Shown one piece after another: positions 25,834 to 33,566 of a DNA stretch of 37,105 nt. Source of the DNA: an uncultured Chitinophagaceae bacterium (GTDB lineage Bacteria; Bacteroidota; Bacteroidia; Chitinophagales; Chitinophagaceae); the NCBI GenBank assembly GCA_937981995.1, contig CALJNC010000056.1:1-37105 (forward strand). The letters run 5' to 3'. Under the pieces are notes generated by a model. The model worked only from the letters and a program-made list of their open reading frames with translations, was not told where the DNA came from and did not search any database. A program made the translations under genes and the position numbers. How positions within the stretch are numbered: position 1 is the stretch's first letter; every line of letters begins with the position of its first letter.

Positions 25834-26340
25834 ATGAAAAAAATTCTAAGTTTAGTAGCCTTAATTACAATTTCGTTTAATTCTTTTGCTCAAGTTTCAG
25901 TTGAAAGAAATGGCGACTATCCTATTTGGGACTGTAAGAACTTTTCTCAAGTTCAATTTATGTGGGTTTATTATTCCTTTGCCAAAGATGGGCATTTCGA
26001 AATTGTAGAGGCAAAATCAGGTAAAACATTGGGTTCCGATGCCTTGTTGAATGAATTAGCTCAAATAGACCGATTTGATTTACCTGTAATATGCGAAAAA
26101 GTTCATAAGGATTGTATGTTCAAAACAAAAATTGAATTATATCATACCTTCATAAATGATGTAGGTTTAATTAGTGAAGAGGACTACTTGAAATTTTATG
26201 ATTACTTAGAAATTATTCATTTTTATCATAACGCAGTTTGGAATGCTATTGTTCGAAAAGGAAACACTCCAGTTACAAAGTATAATACTAAAAGGTCAAA
26301 GCAATACTTAAAAAGAAAAAACAACTATGTTCTTGATTAA
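25834..26340 (+). CDS. Hypothetical exported protein
   Basis: A protein of about 168 residues with a signal peptide (KKILSLVALITISFNSFAQ). The mature part shares its general layout with the N-terminal half of the preceding protein: an early WDCKNFSQVQFMWVYYSFAKDG resembles YECDGISSVMIEDVYYKFKEYG there, and both continue with a region carrying two further Cys. The two genes may therefore be diverged relatives, one with and one without the SH3 domain. I used the Met at 25834, where the signal peptide begins. A Met at 25789 would overlap the upstream gene. Function unknown. Confidence 0.72.
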   Translation: MKKILSLVALITISFNSFAQVSVERNGDYPIWDCKNFSQVQFMWVYYSFAKDGHFEIVEAKSGKTLGSDALLNELAQIDRFDLPVICEKVHKDCMFKTKIELYHTFINDVGLISEEDYLKFYDYLEIIHFYHNAVWNAIVRKGNTPVTKYNTKRSKQYLKRKNNYVLD

Positions 26341-26352
26341 GTTCCAATTCAA

Positions 26353-26706
26353 TCACCTTATTTGTAATTGATACCTTCCTTTTATATTTCTGTGGTAGAA
26401 TTTTCCTAGAGAACTCGCTGATTTAAATCTTTTCCAAACGCTATAAGGCACAGCTTGGAAAGTGTAGTCTTTTCTGTCTGTAGTCAAAATCATAAAGCCA
26501 ATATTCCCGTTACAACTATAGAATTTTGCTTTTCTAATCCATGAGCTATTAGAGCAATTTGCAGATTCTTTAATTTTAAAAGAACTTCTTTTTATTATTG
26601 ACGTAGCTTGATTGTATGAGTTAAAACTATTTGGAATGTTTTCACATGATTGACCACATGCGTTGAGCATTATTGATAGAAGAAGGAGTGTAAAATAGTT
26701 TTTCAT
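26353..26706 (-). CDS. KTSC-domain lipoprotein
   Basis: A lipoprotein of about 117 residues: a signal sequence with lipobox LNAC (FTLLLLSIMLNACGQSC), a short region with two further Cys, and a C-terminal KTSC domain (KDYTFQAVPYSVWKRF, then SASSLGKFYHRNIKGRY). KTSC is a small domain that appears alone or fused to other proteins, with no established activity. A longer reading from 26802 lacks a signal peptide at its start and overlaps the upstream gene, so I chose the Met at 26706. It is the last of three closely spaced exported proteins downstream of hsdR. Confidence 0.78.
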   Translation of the reverse strand: MKNYFTLLLLSIMLNACGQSCENIPNSFNSYNQATSIIKRSSFKIKESANCSNSSWIRKAKFYSCNGNIGFMILTTDRKDYTFQAVPYSVWKRFKSASSLGKFYHRNIKGRYQLQIR

Positions 26707-26725
26707 TGAAAGGGTGTTATATAAA

Positions 26726-27154
26726 TTATTCAAATATTTTACTATACCACTTAGAAACATCATCTCTAATAAACTCATGATATTTATAAATTGTAAGCGC
26801 AAGATTGAAATCTGCTCTTTTGGGTTTGTATTCGTTTAAGGTAAAGTAACCATAAAAATTGCCCTCTTTATCAACTACAACAGGAGGATTAGTACCATAT
26901 TCATTCCAAGGACAATTAGTATTGTAATCATTTCCGTAAGTTCCATATTCGTTCCAAATAGATTTTGCATTATAGCTATTTCCATACGTGCCGTAGTCAT
27001 TCCAAATTGAATTACTATTATAGCTATCACAATTAAGGCAACCTAAGTAAACATCATGATTGCGTCCACCATAGAGGTGTAAAGTTTGCCCAGAACAATT
27101 AAGGCTAGCCAAAATGAATAGAATTATTCCTGCAATATTTATCTTGAATATCAT
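26726..27154 (-). CDS. Exported WNEYG-repeat protein
   Basis: A 142-residue exported protein (hydrophobic start INIAGIILFILASLNCSGQ, which could be a lipobox-like LNC). The mature part starts LHLYGGRNHDVYLGCLNC and is followed by three ~16-residue repeats: YNSNSIWNDYGTYGNS, YNAKSIWNEYGTYGND and YNTNCPWNEYGTNPP. It ends with VVDKEGNFYGYFTLNEY. This YGG...LGCLNC + WNEYG repeat layout belongs to a widespread family of unknown function. The CLNC pair could bind metal. It lies 24 bp after the CxxC lipoprotein gene and 19 bp before the KTSC gene. Confidence 0.8.
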   Translation of the reverse strand: MIFKINIAGIILFILASLNCSGQTLHLYGGRNHDVYLGCLNCDSYNSNSIWNDYGTYGNSYNAKSIWNEYGTYGNDYNTNCPWNEYGTNPPVVVDKEGNFYGYFTLNEYKPKRADFNLALTIYKYHEFIRDDVSKWYSKIFE

Positions 27155-27178
27155 TTTTTCAAAGTTATAAAAATTTAT

Positions 27179-27667
27179 TTACCCTTCACCATTACAATCC
27201 TCACAAACATTTGTGCCTTCTCCCTCACAATCTTCGCATTCAATTCTACCTTCCCCTGAGCAATCCTGGCACTCTATTTTACCATAATTGCAATCTCTAC
27301 AAGTTGTCTCTCCGTCGCCATCACATTCATCGCATTCAATTTCGCCGTCACCATCACATTCATCGCATTCCATATCTCTATATGAACCCGTATCATAATC
27401 GTAATCATTCTTCTCACCAGAACCATAACATTCTCTGCATCTAGTCTCTCCATCCCCATCGCACTCGCTACATTCAATTTCTTCTTCCCCATCGCATTCT
27501 GGGCAATTTATTTCTCCTTCTCCTTCACAGGGTTCACATTCTAAAGTTCCTTCTTGTTCGCAATAAGAGCATTCTATTTCACCCTCTCCATCGCAACTAT
27601 CACAATTAAAGTGACAACCTACCGAAGATAAGAAAAGGACAAAAATGAATAAGTATTTGTATCTCAT
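27179..27667 (-). CDS. Lipoprotein with twelve CxxC motifs (DnaJ zinc-finger-like)
   Basis: A 162-residue, very acidic protein. It has a lipoprotein signal (YLFIFVLFLSSVGC, lipid-attached C18), then twelve CxxC motifs. Most are in the form CxxCxGxG, the repeat of the DnaJ central zinc-finger region (for example CDECDGDG, CEDCEGEG). DnaJ has four such motifs binding two zinc ions, so this protein could bind up to six. A Tyr/Asp-rich break (DYDYDTGSYRD) divides it into two groups of six. No J-domain or other domain is present. It would sit in the envelope, facing the periplasm or exterior. The start codon is 8 bases from the hsdR stop on the same strand. Function unknown; metal binding, redox or chaperone-like roles are possible. 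Confidence 0.82.
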   Translation of the reverse strand: MRYKYLFIFVLFLSSVGCHFNCDSCDGEGEIECSYCEQEGTLECEPCEGEGEINCPECDGEEEIECSECDGDGETRCRECYGSGEKNDYDYDTGSYRDMECDECDGDGEIECDECDGDGETTCRDCNYGKIECQDCSGEGRIECEDCEGEGTNVCEDCNGEG

Positions 27668-27674
27668 TAATTAT

Positions 27675-30600
27675 CTATACTGCTTTATTCAATAATTGCT
27701 TCACCATTGAGAAAACCATAGTATTGAACTCTTCCTTGGCTTCTGGGTTGTCATTGATTATTTTATAAAAATCAAAATTTGTAGTTACATGCTTCAATAA
27801 TTCATCTTGAGCAATTTTATCACTAGTGATTCTTGCGTTCTGTTCGTCTGAGTGTTCTATTGAGTTGAGCATGTCTTTGTTTTTAGCAACTCCACTTACA
27901 ATACTTTCTGCCATTTGCCTTACCTTGTCAGCATCTTCAAATTCAGTGCCATAACGGTCATTAAATGTTTGCAGTATATTGGATAGTTGGTCAATCTCTG
28001 GTTCGTTTACCCCACCTCTCATTTCCGTGGGAATTGGTTGTAAATCATCACCTGGCTCCATAACAATATTTGTAGTTGCTTCCAATTGTAAACGGTAACT
28101 GTCCATATCTATATTGTCCAAAATGCCTTGTGCAAAATCAGGTTCGGCTTGTGTACCTAGTTTATTTTGCAGGTGGTTTAGGAATATATACAAACGTTCT
28201 AGATAAACATTTTCAAAATCTACAATTTGAGACAGGAAGATATATAAACGTACATAAGTTTTAACCTTGACTCTAAAATCAACTTGCTGCTCTTCTTCCA
28301 AATCCTCTCTGAAAATAGCACTAGATTGGTCTAAAATGTCGTGTAGTTGGTCAACTGGGACATTGGCTAGTATCTTATTTGAAAAACCTTCTACCTGTTC
28401 TCTAGAGTAGACTTGATAGTTATCTAATGCATCTTGTAAGTCAAACAATTTATTTGGGTCTGTAGATTCTCCTAGAATAGTATTCTCGAAATAAGGTTTA
28501 AAAGCTTTTTCTGTATCTTCAGAAGAGTTGGCAAAATCCAGAACAAAAGTCTCTTCTTTTTGTGGGTGACTTCTGTTTAATCTAGATAAAGTTTGAACTG
28601 CATTTACTCCTCCTAATTTTTTATCTACATACATTGTATGGAGTAGGGGTTGGTCAAAACCTGTTTGAAATTTATTGGCAACTAATAGAAATTTGTATTC
28701 GTCTTTTTCAAATTCATCTGGAATATTTCCACTTGGAAATCCGTTTAAACTTGACTCTGTTTCTCCTTTAATTTCACCAGAAAAACCAACAATCGCTTTG
28801 TAAGGACTATTGATTGCTCTTAAATGTGCATCAAAGGCATGTTTATATTGTACTGCTTTAGCTCTGCTACTTGTTACAAGCATAGCCTTAGCTTTTCCTC
28901 CTATTTTTTTCTTTCGAATAACGTTATCAATAAAATGGTCAATTATTAAGATTGATTTCTTTTTGATAGCGTGGTCGTGTCCTTCAACATAGGCTTTTAA
29001 TTTTTTCTGCGCCTTTTTCTTATCGTACTCTGGGTCGTCTTCTATTTTTTTGAGTAAAGCATAATAGCTTTGGTATGTTGTATAGTTTAGTAATACATCT
29101 TTTATAAAACCTTCTTCTATTGCTTGTTTCATGGAGTATAAATGAAAAGCTCGATGTTTGGTTTTTCCGTCTTCTTCAAAGGGTTCTCCAAATAATTCTA
29201 AGGTTTTGTTTTTGGGAGTTGCAGTAAAAGCAAAATAACTTGCATTGGGTAGCAATTTTCTAGCCTTTACCATTGCTCGAATAAAATCTTCTCCAGTTAC
29301 TTCAGTATTTTCTGTTTCGTCATAATTTTCTAAGTCATTTTGAAGTTCCTCTTCGTCTGTAACTTTGGCAAGTGTTTCATTTAATTTCCGAGCCATTTGT
29401 CCACTCAAACTACTATGAGCTTCATCTATAATTATTCCAAAGTTATTGGAAGGCAATTCTCCAATGTCTTCAACTATATGTGGAAATTTTTGGATTGTGG
29501 TAATAATGATTTTTTTACCTTCTTCTAAAGCAGATTTCAATTGCTTACTCCCTTCTGTTATTGCCTGTACTACACCTTTTACTTGTTGATATTGCTTTAT
29601 ATTCTCTCGTATTTGCTTGTCTAAAACTCTGCGGTCAGTGATTACTATAACTGTGTCAAAAATGGTTTGAGAACCTGATTTGTCATGCAATCCTACTAGT
29701 TGATGAGCCAACCAAGAAATTGAATTGCTTTTACCCGAACCTGCCGAATGCTGGATTAAATACTTTTGACCTGCTCCTTTCTCCTGAGCATCTTGTAATA
29801 TATTAGTTACAGCAGTTAGTTGATGAAAACGTGGGAAGATTAACTTTTTGGTTTTCTTTATTTTTTTCTTGCCTTTAGCGTCTTTGTATTCTTTTTCTTC
29901 TGTGATTAACTGAGCATAATTTTGTAAAATATTGGTAAGGGTATCCTTAGTTAAAATCTCTTTCCAGAGGTAGTCTGTTTTTATACCTCCATTTGGTTCA
30001 TTCCCTGCTCCGTTATTATTTCCCTTATTAAATGGCAAAAAGTAAGATTTGAAAGATTGTAATTGAGTACACATCCAAACCTCTTCTGTATCTACCGCAA
30101 AATTTACTATCATTCGACCTAATCGAAATATTTCTTCCTTTGGGTCTCGGTCTTTTTTATATTGCTTTATGGCATGTTTTACATTCTGTTTGGTCAATTC
30201 GTTTTTAAGTTCAAAACTTATAATGGGCAAACCATTGATAAAACTAACTACGTCTAAAGAGTTTTTGTTTTTGTTGGAATAATATACTTGACGAATTACA
30301 GAGAATATATTTGCTTGATAAAGAGTTGTATTCTTGGCGTTATATGCAGAAACAGGTTTGTCATAAAATAATCGAATTTTAGTATCTGTAAAGCCATCTG
30401 TGACTCCTTTTCGTAATACTTGAATGACTCCTTTTAGCTTTATTTGGTCATTTATTCGTTTTAGTATTTTTTGCTCATATAACTCTTTATGATAATGTTT
30501 TAGTTTTTCTACTGCTTTGGGTTGAGTAGTTTCTAAAAATTGAAATAGGAGCTCGCTATCTACACAGTTTATACTATCGTAATCTTTTGAAGTGCGAAGC

Positions 30601-30680
30601 ACATAACCATTACTGTCTACCAAATGGTCTACAATGTGCTTTTCAAAGCCGTTTTCTTTGGTATTAGTGGTTTTACTCAT
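27675..30680 (-). CDS. hsdR: Type I restriction enzyme R subunit
   Basis: A 1001-residue HsdR, the motor and nuclease subunit that translocates and cuts unmodified DNA. The nuclease domain has D143 and E157-x-K159 (ISFELKN), the spacing seen in EcoR124I. The helicase domain has Walker A HSAGSGKSNS at 311-320, DEAH at 419-422, and motif III-like FAFTATP. The later helicase domain includes ANKFQTGFDQPLL and LSRLNRSHPQ. A C-terminal helical region that binds HsdM follows. All key residues are intact, so it should be active. It is the last restriction gene of the cluster and is separated from the AlbA_2 gene by an array of 22-bp repeats. Confidence 0.95.
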   Translation of the reverse strand: MSKTTNTKENGFEKHIVDHLVDSNGYVLRTSKDYDSINCVDSELLFQFLETTQPKAVEKLKHYHKELYEQKILKRINDQIKLKGVIQVLRKGVTDGFTDTKIRLFYDKPVSAYNAKNTTLYQANIFSVIRQVYYSNKNKNSLDVVSFINGLPIISFELKNELTKQNVKHAIKQYKKDRDPKEEIFRLGRMIVNFAVDTEEVWMCTQLQSFKSYFLPFNKGNNNGAGNEPNGGIKTDYLWKEILTKDTLTNILQNYAQLITEEKEYKDAKGKKKIKKTKKLIFPRFHQLTAVTNILQDAQEKGAGQKYLIQHSAGSGKSNSISWLAHQLVGLHDKSGSQTIFDTVIVITDRRVLDKQIRENIKQYQQVKGVVQAITEGSKQLKSALEEGKKIIITTIQKFPHIVEDIGELPSNNFGIIIDEAHSSLSGQMARKLNETLAKVTDEEELQNDLENYDETENTEVTGEDFIRAMVKARKLLPNASYFAFTATPKNKTLELFGEPFEEDGKTKHRAFHLYSMKQAIEEGFIKDVLLNYTTYQSYYALLKKIEDDPEYDKKKAQKKLKAYVEGHDHAIKKKSILIIDHFIDNVIRKKKIGGKAKAMLVTSSRAKAVQYKHAFDAHLRAINSPYKAIVGFSGEIKGETESSLNGFPSGNIPDEFEKDEYKFLLVANKFQTGFDQPLLHTMYVDKKLGGVNAVQTLSRLNRSHPQKEETFVLDFANSSEDTEKAFKPYFENTILGESTDPNKLFDLQDALDNYQVYSREQVEGFSNKILANVPVDQLHDILDQSSAIFREDLEEEQQVDFRVKVKTYVRLYIFLSQIVDFENVYLERLYIFLNHLQNKLGTQAEPDFAQGILDNIDMDSYRLQLEATTNIVMEPGDDLQPIPTEMRGGVNEPEIDQLSNILQTFNDRYGTEFEDADKVRQMAESIVSGVAKNKDMLNSIEHSDEQNARITSDKIAQDELLKHVTTNFDFYKIINDNPEAKEEFNTMVFSMVKQLLNKAV

Positions 30681-30688
30681 TCTATTAA

Positions 30689-30798
30689 ATATCTGATTTA
30701 TGTCTAATAAATGTCTAATTTAAGTCTAATAAATGTCTAACTTAACTCTAATAAACATCTAGTTTAAGTCTAATAAATGTCTAATTTAACTTTATTAA
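30689..30798. repeat. 22-bp tandem repeat array (five units)
   Basis: Five consecutive 22-bp units: 30689-30710, 30711-30732, 30733-30754, 30755-30776 and 30777-30798, with partial units on both sides. Each unit consists of two similar halves, TGTCTAATTTA and AGTCTAATAAA, so GTCTAA recurs about every 11 bp, one turn of DNA. The array fills the gap between the AlbA_2 gene stop and the hsdR start and begins 8 bp from the hsdR ATG. It is not CRISPR-like (no spacers). Confidence 0.85.
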
Positions 30799-30809
30799 AT
30801 GTCTAAATG

Positions 30810-32468
30810 TTAGCTCTTAGACATTTTCCATATTTTACCATTAGGCTCAATGAGACCTTGTTTTCTAAGCTTTTGTAAATTATTCTTTATTTTATTCTGT
30901 TTTTGCTTTTCGTCTAAAACGTCAGGAAGTTTAGCTAAAAGGATTCCTTCAAAGTCTGTTTTTTTACCTTCTCCAAACTTATTGAGATAATCCAAAATTA
31001 TCTTCTGACAATATTCATCATCAATGCCTCTTTTCTTAATATAATCTCCCTTTTCTCCAGTAACACTAGCAATAGAGGCGGCAATATGAAAATTAGGTTT
31101 TCTTCCTTCAATTAAGCCTTTACTTTTAAGGTCTTTTATTTCCTGCGGATTAAGAGATTTACCTTTTGCTACTTTATCTAAGGCTATAATATCAGTAAGA
31201 CTTAAGTCGCTCATTGTAGCAAGTTTCTGAGCGTACTTTATATCTACAACTTTACCAGTAATAGTAACCTTTACTTTTTCATCAAAAATATCATAATCAG
31301 GCAACGGGAAATATTTTCTTTTCTGAATCAGGAACATTTTTTTTATACCATTTCCTATAGTATCTATCATGTTAAGATTAACCATCGCATTTGCCAAAAA
31401 ACGATTTCTGTATTTAGATTCAGGAGTATCGCTAATTACTACTTTTTCTACATTTGACGGAATGAACTTGCCCAAGTTACTAAAAATCAATTGACCGTCT
31501 TCATTTTCTACAATTATGATTTTTCCAGCTAAAGAGTAGTCTTGGTGAGCAATACAATTGTTTAAAGCTTCTCTGATAATATATGGGTCATATTGGTCAA
31601 CTTCTTCAGGGAACAATGAGCCATCAGAAATATATCGATACTTTAGATTTCTAATTTTAGAATTAGCTTTTTCTGAACTAAGAATTAATGGGCAGCTAAA
31701 GTGTTCATAATCTTTTTCCAAATTATCCTTGTCTTTTAATATCCAAGTTATCTTACAAGTGGAAGGGGTTAAAAAATGTTCAGACTCTGGCTTGCCCAAT
31801 AGCAGGATGGCAGTTCTTGTAATTTTCCCTTCAATAGTAACCTTTGCCTTATTTAAAAAAGTCTCATCTGACCAACTATCAATATCATCTACAAGATGTG
31901 GGTTCTTAGTTTTATAAGATTGGCGTGCTTTTTCAATGGCTTCCTTTGACAAATCAGCTAGTGTAGCACTTTCAATAATTTCAATACTCCAATCTGTACT
32001 AGTAACTTGTGTTCGTATCCGTTCAATTTCTTCAATATTTAAAGGTTGAAGTTCCTCGTCATCTCTGCCGTAATAATGTCCTTTCCAAGCTATAGGTATG
32101 CCTTTGGGTGCAGCAGGAATTTCAAAAACAATAACACGACCTTTGGGGTCTTTAATTTCGTGAATTTCCTTAAAAGTAATACGGTTGGTTGTGTGATTTG
32201 CTACTTCAGATTTTAAGCTATGCAAATCTGACGGCTTGGGTCTAAACTGAGTGTCATTAAAAGATTTGTCACTATCCTTAATACCAAAAATTAAATAGGC
32301 TACCGCTTGCCCTTTTAGATTAGCTTCATTACTTAAAGCTGAAAAGTATTTACCTATCTTATTAAAATCATAATTTCTATTCGCTTCCTTAAACTCCACT
32401 ATCTCATTCTCATAGCCTTGCGCTATAAGCTCTTGTAATTTTTTTTGTATTTCGACATTCTCTCCCAT
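30810..32468 (-). CDS. AlbA_2-domain / ATPase-type protein in the restriction locus
   Basis: A 552-residue protein. The N-terminal AlbA_2 (Schlafen-type) domain has NEIVEFKEA at 21-29, then FSALSNEANLKGQAVAYLIF at about 42-61, and an IVFEIP strand. The middle contains REALNNCIAHQDYS at 299-312 and GQLIFSNLGKF, then NGIKKMF, typical of the GHKL/HATPase_c_4 region in RecG-like AlbA_2 proteins. The C-terminal part looks like winged helices. Proteins of this type often accompany type I restriction systems and other defence genes, but their role is unclear: regulation or an additional defence activity. It sits between the 116-aa gene (1-bp gap) and hsdR. Confidence 0.85.
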   Translation of the reverse strand: MGENVEIQKKLQELIAQGYENEIVEFKEANRNYDFNKIGKYFSALSNEANLKGQAVAYLIFGIKDSDKSFNDTQFRPKPSDLHSLKSEVANHTTNRITFKEIHEIKDPKGRVIVFEIPAAPKGIPIAWKGHYYGRDDEELQPLNIEEIERIRTQVTSTDWSIEIIESATLADLSKEAIEKARQSYKTKNPHLVDDIDSWSDETFLNKAKVTIEGKITRTAILLLGKPESEHFLTPSTCKITWILKDKDNLEKDYEHFSCPLILSSEKANSKIRNLKYRYISDGSLFPEEVDQYDPYIIREALNNCIAHQDYSLAGKIIIVENEDGQLIFSNLGKFIPSNVEKVVISDTPESKYRNRFLANAMVNLNMIDTIGNGIKKMFLIQKRKYFPLPDYDIFDEKVKVTITGKVVDIKYAQKLATMSDLSLTDIIALDKVAKGKSLNPQEIKDLKSKGLIEGRKPNFHIAASIASVTGEKGDYIKKRGIDDEYCQKIILDYLNKFGEGKKTDFEGILLAKLPDVLDEKQKQNKIKNNLQKLRKQGLIEPNGKIWKMSKS

Positions 32469-32469
32469 A

Positions 32470-32820
32470 TTAGAACTTCAAATTTAACCTTTCTACTTCA
32501 TCTTGTATTTCAGTAAGTAATAAAATACGATTTTGCCTTGCTAAGTCAGGGTGAATCCAAAAACGTGCTTTGTCTTGAAGTTGATTTGCTAAGTCTTGGT
32601 CGATTAAGCGTGTTGCCTGAGCAGCATGATTCCAAAAATCTGAAAGTTCTTGATTAGGAATGTACTCTCCCTCCTGATTTCGTAAATAGTCATAAGTATG
32701 CGACCAAGCAGTGTGAATTGAAGCAATTGCTTCATTGACTCTTACCTTATGTTTGTCACTATAGGCTAATAGTTTATCTATCAACCAATTTAATAATTTT
32801 ATATCTGCAATTACGCTCAT
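32470..32820 (-). CDS. Hypothetical protein in the restriction operon
   Basis: A 116-residue, mostly helical protein without signal peptide. Segments include IKLLNWLIDKLLAYSDKHKVR, SIHTAWSHTYDYLRNQEGEY, FWNHAAQATRLIDQDLANQL and a C-terminal LLLTEIQDEVERLNLKF. I do not recognise a named family. It overlaps hsdS by 4 bases and is separated from the AlbA_2 gene by one base, so it is translated within the operon. A small regulatory or antitoxin-like role is possible but not supported directly. Confidence 0.8.
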   Translation of the reverse strand: MSVIADIKLLNWLIDKLLAYSDKHKVRVNEAIASIHTAWSHTYDYLRNQEGEYIPNQELSDFWNHAAQATRLIDQDLANQLQDKARFWIHPDLARQNRILLLTEIQDEVERLNLKF

Positions 32821-33566
32821 TCTGGACTTATTTCAATATTTTTTTTACTTACTATTGCAAGTTCTTTTTCAATATTAATAATCGTTTCATTATTAGTATT
32901 TATTTCAATTTTACCAAAAACGGCATTAAATATTAGGGATTCTAAATATTCTTTTAATAAACCAGTTTTGGGGTTCGTTTTTCCAAAAATAAGGGAGTTG
33001 TATTCTTTAAGAATTTTTATTTGCTTTTTCTTTAGTTCAATGAAGTTTACAATCTTATTTTGTTCTTCAAGCGAAGGTCTTAAACAAGGGATATTATAAA
33101 ATTTATCAGAATATAAACGAAGTCTACTTTCTATAATTCCTGTAGATTTTCGTTTAAATTCAGCCTTATAAACTTCGGTTTTAAATAGATGTTCATAATA
33201 AATTGGGTTTGTCTTTTCTCTGAATTGATAAACACAATATGCAGGACTAATAATGCCTTCATAATTTGAAACGGCGATAGAGCCATTCCAAGCTAGCATG
33301 ATATTATTTACTAGTTGATTCTTTCGTACTTTTTTATAGCCAATTAATGATTTGGCATTGGTTAAATTATCATTTTTATTTTTTAGTTTATCCTTTTTTT
33401 GTTGCACTCCCGTATATTGGGAAAGGGATAATAATTCTTCATCTCCAGATTCCGTTTTCTCAGAAATTTCATATAAAATATGTTTTACTTTTTGAACTTT
33501 CCAGTTCTTAGGTATTTCACCAAGCCAAGAATATTTTGTTGGCACTAAATTATTTTTATATATCAT
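32817..33566 (-). CDS. hsdS: Type I restriction specificity subunit, half-size
   Basis: A 249-residue HsdS that selects the DNA target. It contains one target-recognition domain, beginning YSWLGEIPKNWKVQKVKHIL, and one conserved helical spacer (CLRPSLEEQNKIVNFIELKK, then KQIKILKEY). The usual HsdS has two of each and 400-450 residues. The remaining ~55 residues after the spacer are not a second recognition domain. Half-size S subunits are known to dimerise and then recognise a symmetric bipartite site. The start overlaps the hsdM stop by 4 bases, and the stop overlaps the 116-aa gene. Confidence 0.88.
   Translation of the reverse strand: MIYKNNLVPTKYSWLGEIPKNWKVQKVKHILYEISEKTESGDEELLSLSQYTGVQQKKDKLKNKNDNLTNAKSLIGYKKVRKNQLVNNIMLAWNGSIAVSNYEGIISPAYCVYQFREKTNPIYYEHLFKTEVYKAEFKRKSTGIIESRLRLYSDKFYNIPCLRPSLEEQNKIVNFIELKKKQIKILKEYNSLIFGKTNPKTGLLKEYLESLIFNAVFGKIEINTNNETIINIEKELAIVSKKNIEISPE

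Noticed and set aside
26707-26802. Longer N-terminus of the KTSC lipoprotein
   Set aside because: It overlaps the upstream gene and would bury the lipoprotein signal internally.
27211-27492. Open frames in both directions over the CxxC lipoprotein gene
   Set aside because: They arise from the repetitive CxxC coding sequence read in other frames; only the 27179-27667 frame has a signal sequence and conserved motif.
30689-30798. Possible CRISPR array
   Set aside because: The 22-bp units follow each other directly with no spacers, and no cas genes are present.
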